The notes beneath the pieces were generated by a model. It did not search any database. It saw nothing but the letters and a program-made list of their open reading frames with translations, and was not told where the DNA came from. DNA of 64,000 nucleotides from Tiliqua scincoides (Eukaryota; Chordata; Lepidosauria; Squamata; Scincidae): positions 1,480,767 to 1,544,766 of the forward strand of contig NC_089823.1 in NCBI RefSeq assembly GCF_035046505.1, written 5' to 3'. Position 1 is the stretch's first letter. Every line of letters starts with the position of its first letter. This document shows, piece after piece, positions 22,730 through 34,851 of this stretch. The position numbers and the translations under genes are program-made.

Positions 22730-25700
22730 CTGGAAGGAAAAACAGACACATACACACAGTGACATTCAGAAACAGCCGGGGTGATGCTGGCGCAGCCTTA
22801 AAATGCACCTGAATTCTGAACCCTAATTCTGCAGCCAGGAGCCATGATGGAAACGCAACAAACAAAAGTGACTGTGAATGATAAATGCTATATTGCTGCT
22901 GTATAAATCTATGGGGCAACCGCATTTGGAATGATGTGTTCAGTTCTAGTTACTACGTCTTTAGGAGGATATGGTGGAGCTGGAAAAGGTACAAAGGAAG
23001 TAACCAAAACAAAAGGTGGGCTGGTGTACAGGATTGTACCCTTAGCAGGTATGACTACAGTGTTTGAGAGTTAAGCTTGGAAAAAGGCGATGAAGGGAGC
23101 CCATGACTGACAGAGGGCCTATGGCAGTGGATCCCACAACCCAGAGCTTGCAGCACTGCAAAAGCCACGGTGCTGTCACGCGCTTTGGGGCTGCCAATGC
23201 CAATGGCTGGAGGCCTCCGCTATTATTATTATTATTATTTATTATTATTATTATTATTATTAACAGTATTTATATACCGCTTTTCAACTAAAAGTTCACA
23301 AAGCGGTTTACAGAGAAAAATCAAATAACTAAATGGCTTCCTGTCCCAAGGGCTCACAATCTAAAAAAATGCAAATGAATACCAGCAGACAGCCACTAGA
23401 ACAGACAGTGCTGGGGTGAACATAAGAACAGCCCCACTGGATCAGGCCATAGGCCCATCTAGTCCAGCTTCCTGTATCTCACAGCGGCCCACCAAATGCC
23501 CCAGGGAGCACACCAGATAACAAGAGACCTGCAAGGCTTCCTGGGAATTGTAGTTAAGAACATAAGAACAGCCCCACTGGATCAGGCCATAGGCCCATCT
23601 AGTCCAGCTTCCTGTATCTCACAGCGGCCCACCAAATGCCCCAGGGAGCACACCAGATAACAAGAGACCTGCAAGGCTTCCTGGGAATTGTAGTTAAGAA
23701 CATAAGAACAGCCCCACTGGATCAGGCCATAGGCCCATCTAGTCCAGCTTCCTGTACCTCACAGTGGCCCACCAAATGCCCCAGGGAGCACACCAGATAA
23801 CAAGAGACCTCATCCTGGTGCCCTCCCTTGCATCTGGCCTTCTGACATAGCCCATTTCTAAAATCAGGAGGTTGCGCATACGCATCATGGCTTGTAACCC
23901 GTAATGGATTTTTCCTCCAGAAACTTGTCCAATCCCCTTTTAAAGGCGTCCAGGCCAGTCGCCATCACCACATCCTGTGGCAAGGAGTTCCACAGACCGA
24001 CCACGCGCTGAGTAAAGAAATATTTTCTTTTGTCTGTCCTAACCTGCACAACACTCAATTTTAGTGGATGTCCCCTGGTTCTGGTATTATGTGAGAGAAT
24101 AAGTGGGTGAGGTGGGCCAGTTACTCTCCCCCTGCTAAAAAAAGGAGCACCCACTTGAAAAAGTGCCTCTTCCCCAATCAGCAGGGGTAACATGCTGATG
24201 GCCCACCCAAGCCACATCAGAGCAGGTAAAGTGGAAGCAGGAGTGGGTTGTGGGAGGACTTGGGCAGGGAGCAGACTGGGCAAGGGACAGGAATCTCAGC
24301 AGCTGCAACACATGGCAAGATCCCAACCCTTTCCTGGCCTGGACCTGCCCCCTGGGATCAACGCCTGAGACTCACTGGGGACCCAGAGGATACCGGTCAA
24401 AAAGGGGGCCTGGATGGGGGCCTGGAGCCAGCTAGAGGTAGCCCATAAGGGGGGGCTGAGGCTGGACTAGATGAACCCTTGTGGTTCGACAGGGTTTTTC
24501 TTGGGGCCTTCTACACTCATTGTATGTCTTAGAGCCCAATCCTATCCAATTTTCCAGAACTGGTGCAACCACAACATTCCCCTACCCATGACTGCCCCCC
24601 TCCCACTGCAGGATGCAACACAAGCCGTTGGCATGGCTGCATCAGTGTGGGGAAGTTGGATAGGATTGTGCCCTTAGTCAGTTAGCACTGCTGTGTGGTT
24701 ATCATCAGGTCTAACCTGGACCAGCCTCACTTCCTTTCCTCTTGCAGATTCCCTCTGCCGTGTCCAGTTTTGGTTTCTTTACCCAACTATCTACCTCTGC
24801 CTGCTGAGGATTTCACTTCACGCATCTGATCAGGCAAACGGCTTATTCCGAAAATATAGCCTATGAAGTGCCAGAAGGCCGTGTTGGTTTTGCTGTTGCA
24901 GACTAAGCAGAATTGTTGCAAGGATGATATCAAGATAATCAGAAAGTCCTGCACAAGGGCACTAAGTATTATCCCCGGCCTGCTCTGCCAGAAGTCGCAA
25001 GTTAAGAACATAAGAACAGCCCCACTGGATCAGGCCACAGGCCCATCTAGTTCAGCTTCCTGTATCTCACAGCAGCCCACCAAATGCCCCAGGGAGCACA
25101 CCTGATAACAAGGGACCTGCATCCTGGTGCCCTCCCTTGCATCTGTCATAGCCCATTTCTAAAATCAGGAGGTTGCGCATACACATCATGGCTTGTAACC
25201 CAGAATGTATTTTTCCTCCAGAAACTTGTCCAATCCCCTTTTAAAGGCATCCAGGACAGATGCTGTCACCACATCCTGTGGCAAGGAGCTCCACAGACCA
25301 ACCACACGCTGAGTAAAGAAATATTTTCTTTTGTCTGTCCTAACCCTCCCAACAATTTTAGTGGATGTCCCCTGGTTCTGGTGTTATGTGAGAGAATAAA
25401 TAGCATCTCCCTATCCACTCTGTCCATCCCCTGCATAATTTTGTATGTCTCAATCATGTCCCCCCTCGGGCGCCTCTTTTCTAGGCTGAAGAGGCCCAAA
25501 CACCGTAGCCTTTCCTCATAAGGAAGGTGCCCCAGCCCTGTAATCATCTTAGTCTCTCTCTTTTGCACCTTTTCCATCTCCACTATGTCCTTTTTGAGAT
25601 GTGGCGACCAGAACTGGACACAATACTCCAGGTGTGGCCTTACCATCGATTTGAAGTTCATCAGCTCTAAGAAAGTCTCCAGACCCAGCCATGTGGGTGA

Positions 25701-28700
25701 AGCTGATGTCAGCCCAACACCTGAAAGGGCACCAATGTAGCCATGGACAGGTGAGTGGCAAGGATGCTGTCTCTCTGCTGCATGGGGTGGGGGTTTTGGA
25801 CACTGCTGAATAAGGTCCCCGCTGCCCCCCCCACACTCACCCCCACTCCAAACTCTGGCATAGCCCCTGCAGACTGTCAGAAGGATTTGCAAGTCCAGTG
25901 TTCAGCAATCTGTGCTGTGGAAACAAGCTTGGCCACAGTGCTCAGGGCAGCTCTTTGGCCCTTCTCATAGCCTGCAGGTGAACCAATCTCTAGCATTTGT
26001 CCCACCTGCCCACGTTAGGTTTGGTGGCCCAAGCCCATTGTCCCCTGAAAGAGCAAATCCTGCTTGCAGCTTTCAAAGGGCTTTGAAGATCTGTTGTCCC
26101 ATCCCAGGGAGACCCCAGCCACTGAGAAGCAACAACCAGGGGGATCTGAGGGGCAACTTGTGGGCCTGGGACATGGAGAGAAGGGAATGAGCACATGCAT
26201 GTCACTGCTTCCAGCTGGGAAGGAGGGCAGAATTCAAGTCTGTTTTCAATACAGGCAACAGGCGGGGCTGCTGCACAACACTTTGCACACTGGAGCACGT
26301 GCAGAAGGTGACACTGACCATCACGGGTGTGACTCAGAGGTTAAGGACCACAGAGCCACAAAGCCCGCTCACCTCACACACCAGAGGCCTAAGGCTAACT
26401 GCCTCAGCTCCCTCCGCCCAGCACCAGACACGCCAGAGGCTTGAGGCCAAGTTGCAAAGAAATGGTGTGGAGTGTTTTGGGCCTCAGGGACAGTGCTCAG
26501 TGTCATGTCACCGAGGATGGCCCAGAGAAGACGCCTCACCTCCAGGCTCACAGTACCAGTTGTGTCTGAAGTAGACACCCACAGCCCCCAGGAACACACA
26601 GAGGTTGAAGAGAAACAGCCGTCGCTTCCACCCGTAGGATCTGCGCTCCTGCAAGACAAAGGAAGAGAAAGAGAAAGGCATGACCACGAAAGTCACAGCT
26701 ACCCCACTGCCCCTGCCCTGCTCCATCAGGGCGTTCCCTGCACCCTCTTCTGGGCATCACGTCCAGTCTCAGAAAGTGCTGGTGCACTATGGTTTCAGGC
26801 AGTCAGTCCCGGTTCCTGCCTATTGAGCCAACGCACCAGGAATGGGCAGTGGAGCCTGTGCTGCACTGCTCCGGGAGAAGAAGGGAAAGCCCCCTTCCTC
26901 AGTTGACAAGGAGAGTCCTCTGGGTCACAACAGGCCATGGCAGGACTTCCACAGTCCCCTTCCCTGCAGTGTCCTCCAGGGCCGCCTGGCGACCCTTCAC
27001 ACACTGGTTTAGCAGTGCATGTTTTGTTTGCATGCACCCTGCTGGGGCAAGGGCTGGCAGTCACCACCATGTCCCTGGTGACCAATGCCAAGTCTCTTGC
27101 TCCAAGAAAGCAGCTGGTAAGCAAAGTGATTGTCACATGACTCTGGTGTGATGCAAATCATCTGGGAACAACTTTACCTTGTTAAGGTAATGGGAAGACC
27201 AATCCTGACAGAGGTGGAGGCTCCCTGGAGAAGGCAGGGTCTCTCTTTAGTGCCAGGTCAGAACCCTGAGCCAGCACAGCTTTCCCTCACCACTGCCAGA
27301 TGGTAAGGCTGGCCTGACTTCCACACCACTGCTGCCCACAGCTTCAGAGAGAATCATGGCCAGACCTGGGAGCCCCACTGAAGACCAACCCATACTGGGC
27401 AGGGAAACCTCCACTTCAGGCAAAATGGTAGCCTGGCTGCTGAGAGGAAACTTTTGTTGAACCTCTCAACACTCCCCCTTTCCGCACACACAAAGACATG
27501 ACTGCAGCCCACGGTGGAATAGGCTGAGCACCACAGTACCCTCTGTCCAAAAGCAGCCATGGCTGGCATTGGGGAAGAACAGACTGCTTTGTGAGCTGCC
27601 TTCCTGACTTCGTGTACCTGAGGGAAACAACACCAGGACTAAATGGGGCAGGGGAACTTGTAAGGCGACGTTGAGGAAGAGCTGGTTGTACCACTGTGCA
27701 CACACACAGAGCCAAGGAATGGCTTGGCTTCTCCCAGAGCCCGAGCAACTGTCAGAGGCCTGTGGGGTCAGCAGGCCAGGAGAAAACAGTTTGTGTCAAA
27801 CAGGAGAAGGTAGGAAAATTCTCAGACGTCTGGGAACTGAGAACTTCCTGGAATTATTCAGGGACCGACAGTGGGCTTCTCTGCCTGGCACCAGGGCACA
27901 CTGTCGTTCTCTCTTCTCCTCAATCTCCCCTTACTTTTCTGTTCCTTCACTTTTTCATTTTTTTGTGTGGTTTGGGTAGGTGAGGGGGGACTGAGGTTTA
28001 TGAATTCAGCAATATTTGTGGTTTACATGCATTTGGAGAACAGCACGAAAAGGAAGGCCATGGAAGATTCAGAACCTTTAATGTGATTTATTGTTTTGTG
28101 AAATCTGAAAGAGAAAGCAACATTGAAAGGCCTGCCAGGGGGGCTGGGACACAAGTAGCATGAGACAGGGAGATGGAGGGGAGGAGATCTCCTCTCCTGC
28201 GTACAACCTATTCAAGGGGAACCCCCAGTGCCACTCTGCTGAGGGCGTGTTTCAAAGGTGCAGAAACTCCAAACCGCAGCAAGAATGTTTAGGTTGTAGT
28301 AACTGTTTCCACTGTTCCTCTTCCGGACAAAAGTACCGTTTCCTGGGGCAAGGCAGCTGGTTTTGAAAGTACACAAACAGCTTTAGATTGGCAAGATCTT
28401 TTCCTTCTCACAGAACTACAGAACCAGGGACATCCATTAAAGTTGTGTATTGGGAGAGTTAGGACAGACAAAAGAAAATATTTCTTTATTCAGTGTGCAA
28501 TTAGCCTGTGGAACTCCTTGCCATAAGAAGTGGTGATTGCATCTCCCCTAGAGGGTGAAGGGGATTGGACAAACTTCTGGAGGAAAAGTCCATCACAGGT
28601 TACAAGCCACGACAGGTATGTGCAACCTCCTGATTTTAGAGGTGAACTACCTCAAAATGCCAGATGCAGGGGAGGGCAGGACACAGGTTGTATCTTGCTG

Positions 28701-31700
28701 CCTTGTGTGCTCCCTGGGGCATTTGGTGGGCCACTGTCAGATACAGGAAGCTGGACCAGACAGACCTATGGCCTGATCCAGCGGGGCTCTTCTTACGCTC
28801 CTCTGCCCCACTGCTGTATCTGCCCGCCTCTCTGGACCTGCAGCAGCTCCCCATTTATCTGGCTGCCTCCTACACATTCCACCTTTTCTTCAAAGCTTTT
28901 CCAGGTTCCACTTTACCTTTTCCCTCACCCTCAAGCCCCTCCCGCTCTAGCTTGTTGCTGGGGTGAGAAGCCCAGCCTTCTGCTTTGCTGCATGAAAAGA
29001 GCAGAACTGCGAAGGCGGGAAGCAACACGGGCCACAGGAAGCAAATCGGTTATGTAAAGCTTCGCACAGGAAGTGCTGGGGCTGCAGTGCGCCTCTCGCT
29101 TGCACAAGGGTGTGGAAATTCCTCTTTGCTTGCTCTGCCTGCTTGGCACCCAAACCTACTTCAGTCCCTCCTAAGTAGTTTTCTTGCCTATGCGTGGCAC
29201 GTGGCTCCTCCCTTCCCCAGGTGCTGTGGGATTCACAAGAAGACACATACACATACACATACCCACCGCGTTTTGGTCCTCCCTTCTCTCCTCAACTTTG
29301 TGGGCCTCCCACATCCTTCACTCACATCTCTGCTTCACAGCCCTGACTGCCCCCTTTCCACAAGTCCCCTGTCTCTGGGATATGCTCCCCCCTTCAATTA
29401 CCTGCCCCACTTTCTTATCCTTCAGTTCTGAAACAGACTTTCTCCATGCCACAAAGCAGGTGCAATACAAGACCTGGGGGGAGGGGGAATTGTACTGAAG
29501 GCAGGTGACTCAGAGGCTAGCTGCCTCCATCCTTTGCCCTTGTCCTCTCGGACCTCAGCATCTCCCAGCTTCCTGCCTCCCACTATCCCTCTCCTGCTTT
29601 TCCAGTGTGCAAGTGGCTCCCTCTTTTTTTCTCAGCAACCAACTAGCAAGGGGAGTGGCAACAGTCAGAAAAAGGGTCTCCTGCCATGTGACTCTGCTCG
29701 ATTTATATTGCCTTTTCCAACGCCCCTGAGCCAATCCCCCTGGGCCCTCGACTGTCTCCTCTAAGAGGAACTCTCCAAAATCACTGGCTCAGGAGGTCTT
29801 TCTCATCACCTAATGCCAGTTTTGAAACTGGAGGTACATGCCAAGGCCTGAACCTGGGACCTCCTGCATGAAAAGCAGGTGAAGGCAGCTAGAAGGGAGG
29901 GTCATTACCCAAGCCAAACCCATAGACCGTTCAGCCCAGGACTGCCTACTCAGAACAGCAGCTAATCTCAAGGCTCCCAGAAGCATCTCTCTCAAGCCAA
30001 ACAAGCCAAAGCCTGGAGATTCTGGGACTTGAGCCCAGGCCCTCATCTATCTGTCTGACCATCAGGCGTGAGTCTGCCCTCACAGAAGCCATGCTGCTTT
30101 CTGCACTGTTACATATGAGCCAAGACCCAGTAGCGTACCTGGAATATCTGGCACCTGGGGTAGCCTGCTCCTACCGCCCCGGATGCTCGATTCCACAGGC
30201 AGACCTGACCACTGCAATGAGATCCCCAAAGGAGGCCAGGGCTTCCAGCTGCGCGAAGAGCAGGTCTGGACTCCATCTCAAGATACCCCTGGATAAGGCC
30301 AAGCCTACCCAATATTCAAAACATACATGCAACGCTAGCTTCCTCAGATTGCTGGAACCAAGGCTGTCCGCCCCCACTCCGCCCTGGGAATGCCACTATT
30401 AAGACAAATTATTTCCTGAAAGTGCCTCTGAGCAGGTACAGAGTACCTCCCCCTCACCATGCTGGTCTCTAATATGACAGGCAGGATTTTGGGGAGGGGG
30501 GCAGGGTGTGCCTTCCAGGGAAGACTGAGCCCCTCCCTGAACATCTTGCTTTACACCTTTAATGCGAAAGAGCATTGAGACAGAAGAGGGTGAAGCCAAA
30601 AACATACCATTTAAAATACAGAGTCCAATATCTACTGCCCCCTTGTGGCGAGCAGCAGGATTCACAGCAACTGTTGGGTCAAAGCTGCCCCTGCACAAAG
30701 CTGCCCAGCAGGACTGCTTCAGAGCAGCAAGGAATCTGCCACATGCAGATTCTCTGCAGGTGGCTGCAGAGACCCCCCTGGCAATCCACTCAGACTTATT
30801 TACTCTCATCCACTCTGACAGCTCCACAAGTTGCAGGCATTACCAGAGCTCCCTCTTCCCACAACTGCTGACAGTCTCTCTCATATTTCACCTATTCCAA
30901 AAGAGATGCATGAGGGAGGGACTTCCCCAACAGGAACCTGAGCCTCCATCACCTAGACAGAGGCAAGCAATTTCCTCTTGACAAACCTACTTCACAGGGT
31001 TGTTGTGAAGCTATCGTGTTAAGAAACAGAGATACAACCATGATAAAAAACAGTGAAAATATAGTCTGGCTTTGTGACACAAGCAACACCAGAATTAAGG
31101 CTGCAATGTGCAGGGAAGGTTCAGGGAGCTTCAGTAACTGTGGGCCCGGCATACATGGACACATTCCCCAGCAGGAATTCAGTCCTTTTATCTGGCTTCT
31201 GCCCAGAACGTAGATGTGGGAAGCAACTCTAAAACCCTTACCGGCCACACACCTAGTTCAAGAACAGCCCTCAACCCGCCACCAAAGACTCTCTTCAAGA
31301 AAAAAAGGGCAGAGTACTGTACCTCCGGACTTGCGGTGTGTTTCTTCGTCATTTGCCACAAGATGCAGGTCAGGGACATGTGGCATAGGGCTGAAGCAAT
31401 GAAAACGATGAAAGCACTCTCATGGATCACTGCAGCAAAGAGGGAGAAAGCCAATTCAACACTGAGTCACTGCAAAAACCTAACCCACCATCTACAGACC
31501 AACCTACAGACACATGGCAAAAATGCTGCCCTTCTCCAGCCTCTCCTGTCCTCTTTAAAAATGCCTCCTTACTGTTACAGCCTGACTAGTACTACATATA
31601 TCTTTTTAACTGCAATCTGCTTTTAAAACAAGGATTTATTTTTTAAACTTTAGTCTAGACCAGAGATGTCCAGGAGGGCCACATCATCTCTCTGACACTG

Positions 31701-34271
31701 TGTCGGGGGCCAGGGAAAAAAGAATTTACTTTTAAAATTTGAATAAATTTACATACATTTACATAAATGAATATATTAAAGATGAACTTATATGAATGAA
31801 TGAAGGACTTGCAATAGCTCAAGGCCTATCAAAGGCCTGGCACAAAGCAAGGTCAGCCTTTCCTTTGCTGCTGCTGCTGCATCACAGATGTGAAACAGCA
31901 AGCAGTGGAGGGAGCCCTCATTCCACAGCTCATGCAAGAGGTCAAACAGTTGCCCTCACACTGAGATCAGTTGTGTCAGGCCAGCGCAGGCTCCAACAAA
32001 TCTCCGGAGGGCAAGAGGCTCATTGGAGACTGGGGGCTCCCTGAGGGCCGCATTGGGAGTCCTCAAGGGCCCCAAGTGGCCCCAGGGCTGGGGTTTGGGC
32101 ACCCCTGGTCTAGACCAGTGTTTCTCAAACTGTGGATCGGGCTCCACCAGGTGAGTCATGAGCCAAATTCAGGTGGGTCCCCATTCGTTTCAATTTGTAT
32201 TGTTAACATATTAGAATTGATGCTTCCGTAATATGTAATTGCATTGGACGAAACGTTACAGATCTGTACTTTTAACAGCCTACTATGTATATGCTTTGAA
32301 TCATGATAGTCAATGGTGCTTACTCCCCATAGTCAATGGGTAAGTGTGGATAGGATTGCAAACTTTGGGATGTTTGGGAAATATTTTTAAACAGATCAGG
32401 AACTGCTCAGAAGGATTAGGAGGGTTCTTTTTCACTTGAAATGATTTTTTAAAACTCATACTTATTGTAAACCTTTAATTTACTTAAATGGTTTTATTTG
32501 ATTTTGTTGTATGATGGTTGTCAAGAATTTTCCTGCTTGATGTCACTTCTGGCCATTACATCATTTCCAGTTTAAGGACATCACTTCTCACAGATCCTGA
32601 CAGATGTCATTCTAAAAAGTGGATCCCAGTGCTAAATATTTGAAAACTACTGGTCTAAAACACTGCTATGTCTTTTTGTTCCCATCTAAAGAACCATCAA
32701 GATTACTTACAAAAGTAAACCTAAGGACAAATACAGGTGTGCCTCACTTAATGACAGGCATATGTTCTCCCATCCCCATTGTTATGCAATTAGGTTGTTA
32801 AGTAAACATTCAGCCTAATCTAGTGCCTTTGTTGTGTAAACAGACACTCCCTTCCAGACATTCACTGGCTGCACAGGCTACTGGTGATAGATTATCTCTA
32901 CCATGTTGAAATATTTGTGTTCTGTCAAAAGGTATAGCCAAAAAGCCAGCAAGTTAATGGTACATTGCCACACCCAACACCCAGGGTGTTGCCACACCCA
33001 CTGTATAGGAGGAGATTCATTATGGGAGTGACGCGCTGGCCTTCTGCACTGGGTGACGTGAACCCTAGTGATGCTACTGGCTAAGGGAGTTCCAATTGCT
33101 TCATTAAGAGCCTCTTTGTTATACTTTGACCACAGTCATAAATGCAGTCTGTCGTTAAGTGACGCACGCCTATAATTTATATGGTGGAACAGCAGGTTAT
33201 AAATTTGCTGGATGTGCACAGGTGCTGAATTTGCAGCAAGAAAGGGTGCAGTTCATGGGCAGGTTCTTCTGGTCAGGCTTCAGTAAAGGGAGACAGACAA
33301 GTGAAGCAGAGTTGATCGTTGCCAAACAGGACAATACTGCAGGATCAAAGGCAAACCTAGAGGAGGCCAAAGGTGGCCAGAGAAGGATGCAGAAGGCATG
33401 ACCAGCAGCCCACTACCCTCCCAAACTGCTCAGAAAGCAGTGATGGTCCCCAGTTCCCAAAGTGGGAAGCAGGCCCTCCCTCACAGAGCCAGGCCACACT
33501 GCAATGGGCACCATCCACCACTGAAGGAGAAACTTACAGTAGTTCTCTGAGGAAGAGACGTAGGTGAGCAGCAGGAGGGCCAGGTTCTCCAGCAGGTTAG
33601 ACACAAAGGCCAAGTTGCACCCTTGAAGGTACCTGGGGTGTGCGCACTGGCAGCTGCGATAATGGCTCCAATAGACAAAGGCCACCAGGAAGCGTGGGGC
33701 TGAGTGCAACCCAATGCAGAAGCGCCACATGTAGCGCTGGGGGGTCTCCCCGCCAATCGCAGCACTGATGGAAGGGAGATAGTTGGGGACCTGCCAAGAA
33801 ACACGGATGTCCTCTGTGATGTTAAACTCAACAGTGGGCCAAACCAACCATGGAGGCAACCTCCTTCCTGGAGGGCACGGGGCTCACCACTGGTACTTTT
33901 ATAGCCAGAATTCTGTGTTGGCCTTGAGGCCCACAGCCCTCCACCCAAGCACCCTGCCTGCTACAGCTGGCCTGGCAGGGAAGGGAGATGAGAGCCCTTC
34001 AGAGCCTCACAGCAACCTCCTCACTCCCTTGGGCCTGAACGCGCCAGGGTCTCTGCATCACTCTGAACCCCTCCAGCGCGCAAAGACACCTCAGAGGAGG
34101 ACCCACCCCGCAGTGGGTAGCCGTCGTCTGCTGGAAGTGGAAGAACAGAGACCAGAGCACGCAAAAGAGAAACCCGCAGAGCGGGCAGCACACCGTCCCC
34201 AGGGCCAGCGTGGTGAAGCGCAGCCGGAAGAGGGTCCCGTCCCGATCCAGCGGCAGCGGCAGCTGGAACAT
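22599..34271 (-). CDS. PGAP2: PGAP2, GPI-anchor remodelling protein (five coding exons)
   Basis: Post-GPI-attachment-to-proteins factor 2 (FRAG1 family), a multi-pass ER/Golgi membrane protein needed for fatty-acid remodelling of GPI anchors. Exons 34107-34271, 33538-33790, 31323-31429, 26540-26648 and 22599-22729 join in phase (0, 1, 0, 1) to 254 aa plus stop, the length of the main human isoform. Recognised in order: [19 protein letters not shown] start, first membrane span (about 22-46), the luminal-type segment with [107 protein letters not shown] and a short polar tail ending EDKHF. All introns have GT-AG ends. I see no damage. Divergent from NUP98 and tail-to-tail with RHOG, as in mammals. 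The human protein was compared from memory. Confidence 0.95.
22885..23060 (+). repeat. Old CR1/L2-type RT remnant
   Basis: GTGTTCAGTTCTAGTTACT, ATATGGTGGAGCTGGAAAAGG and ACCAAAACAA follow the order of the CR1 block encoding [24 protein letters not shown], but strongly diverged. Lies upstream of PGAP2 exon 5 in its last intron. Confidence 0.45.
23218..23262. repeat. (TTA)n microsatellite
   Basis: Nearly pure ATT/TTA run, the tail of the adjoining dispersed repeat. Confidence 0.85.
23263..24187 (-). repeat. Dispersed repeat, copy 2, split by CR1
   Basis: 23263-23419 and 24105-24187 together match 5016-5245; the CR1 at 23420-24104 interrupts it. Confidence 0.65.
23420..24104 (-). mobile_element. 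CR1 3' copy with tandemly repeated 140-bp end
   Basis: CR1 in minus orientation inserted in the dispersed repeat with a 6-bp duplication GGGTGA (23414-23419, 24105-24110). The first 140 bases, ending GGCTTCCTGGGAATTGTAGTT, occur twice in a row with no difference I can see (starts 23419 and 23559); the third start, 23699, continues into the longer CR1 3' region. Confidence 0.8.
24532..24673. mobile_element. Harbinger-like MITE, copy 2
   Basis: 142 bp, ends GAGCCCAATCCTATCCAA and complement of TTGGATAGGATTGTGCCC, flanked by TTA (24529-24531, 24674-24676). Same family as 13813-13990. Confidence 0.6.
24815..24905 (+). repeat. Possible short dispersed sauropsid repeat
   Basis: CACGCATCTGATCAGG...AAGTGCCAGAAGG...TGCAGACTAA resembles from memory a common reptile/turtle repeat (GCATCTGATGAAGT...GGTGCCACAAG...CAGACTAACA). 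Diverged. Confidence 0.35.
25004..25652 (-). mobile_element. CR1 3' fragment
   Basis: From AACATAAGAACAGCC to the block encoding [15 protein letters not shown]; the minus frame is open from host sequence into the RT C-terminus. 5'-truncated at about 25652, in the intron between PGAP2 exons 4 and 5. Confidence 0.85.
26540..26648 (-). CDS. PGAP2: PGAP2 coding exon 4
   Basis: Acceptor TTGTCTTGCAG, donor GAG|GTGAGG. Encodes residues 176-211 ([12 protein letters not shown] ... HNWYCEPG), phase 0 in, phase 1 out. Confidence 0.94.
26649..28404. other. PGAP2 intron, right part of 26649-31322
   Basis: No exon or repeat recognised. Confidence 0.4.
28405..28797 (+). mobile_element. CR1 3' fragment, plus orientation
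   Basis: Reads CAGAACCAGGGACATCC through TTAGGACAGACAAAAGAAAA to GGCCTGATCCAGCGGGGCTC, the complement of the other 3' ends. Moderately diverged. Confidence 0.8.
29242..29268. repeat. (ACACAT)n simple repeat
   Basis: Four to five ACACAT-like units in a PGAP2 intron. Confidence 0.6.
29786..29886 (-). repeat. tRNA-like SINE fragment
   Basis: Minus strand reads CTGCTTTTCATGCAGG, then box B-like GGTTCAGGCC and GGCATGTACCTCCAG; same layout as the copies at 44742 and 52672. Confidence 0.45.
31323..31429 (-). CDS. PGAP2: PGAP2 coding exon 3
   Basis: Acceptor TTTGCTGCAG, donor GAG|GTACAG. Encodes residues 140-175 ([12 protein letters not shown] ... KKHTASPE), phase 1 in, phase 0 out. Confidence 0.94.
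31661..32107. mobile_element. hAT-type nonautonomous element
   Basis: 447 bp. Ends CAGAGATGTCCAGGAGGGCC and complement of TTTGGGCACCCCTG; flanked by perfect 8-bp duplications GTCTAGAC (31653-31660, 32108-32115). No transposase frame. Confidence 0.8.
32116..32652. mobile_element. hAT-type nonautonomous element, abutting the previous one
   Basis: 537 bp. Left end CAGTGTTTCTCAAACTGTGG, right end GAAAACTACTG. Flanks GTCTAGAC (32108-32115) and GTCTAAAA (32653-32660), 6 of 8 alike. Same family, reversed, as 53251-53586 (shared ATCCACTTTTTAGAATGA and GAAGTGATGTC on the complement). Confidence 0.7.
32734..33172. mobile_element. Tigger-like nonautonomous element
   Basis: Ends CAGGTGTGCCTCACTTAATG and complement of CGTTAAGTGACGCACGCCTA are inverted repeats; TA at both sides. 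Related to 36925-37234. The middle (about 32955-33090) may hold a further short insertion ending TAGTGATGCTACTGG. Confidence 0.65.
33538..33790 (-). CDS. PGAP2: PGAP2 coding exon 2
   Basis: Acceptor TTCTTGGCAG, donor ACT|GTAAGT. Encodes residues 56-139 plus one base ([37 protein letters not shown]). Confidence 0.95.
34107..34271 (-). CDS. PGAP2: PGAP2 coding exon 1 with start codon
   Basis: ATG at 34271-34269, seven bases after acceptor CTCCCCTGCAG (exon from 34278). Encodes 55 aa, ends Gly codon before GTGGGT. The start matches the human [13 protein letters not shown] start. Confidence 0.94.
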
Positions 34272-34608
34272 GCTGAGCCTGCAGGGGAGAGCGTTTCCGT
34301 GGGGCTTCTGTTGGGACAGCCGGGGAACCCCAGACCACCGAGGGGAGCACCTGTGGACCTCGTGCAGCCCCCCCCCAAAGATGCCACTGACTTTGCGTAG
34401 CCGGAGACTCGCTGTTTGCAGGGAAGATCTGGGCGCTCCACCCTCCACCCCCACCGGCTCGGGAAGGCTCTCCTGAGCCGGCGCTCCCCGCGGACAGCGC
34501 AGCCTTCAGTGCCGCTGCAGGCGCCCTTTCCTCGCCCTCCCTCCCTCCCGGGCGGGCCGTGGGGGGGCGCTGGCTGCGGACGGCGCGGAGCTGGGCTGGC
34601 CGGCGGTG

Positions 34609-34636
34609 GCCCAGGCAGGCAGGCAGGCAGGCAGGC
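34609..34636. repeat. (AGGC)n simple repeat
   Basis: Run of CAGG units within the CpG-rich region. Confidence 0.7.
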
Positions 34637-34851
34637 TGCACGCAGGGACGCTCGCGGCCCGGGAGGCGCGGACAGGCCGTCTCGCGCTCTGCCCTTCAGC
34701 CTGAGGCGCAGTCCTGCCGCCCTTCGCCGCAGCGGGCCTGCTTGAGGAGACGCGCGGCGAGGACGGAGGGGCGCCCTTCCCGAGGACCCCTCGACTGCCG
34801 CCTCCAGCCCCGGGGGCCGCGGGCGCTCTGCTCGGGGCTGCGCGTGCTTAC

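Noticed and set aside
23103-23291. Coding frame ending in an isoleucine run
   Set aside because: The run is the (TTA)n microsatellite.
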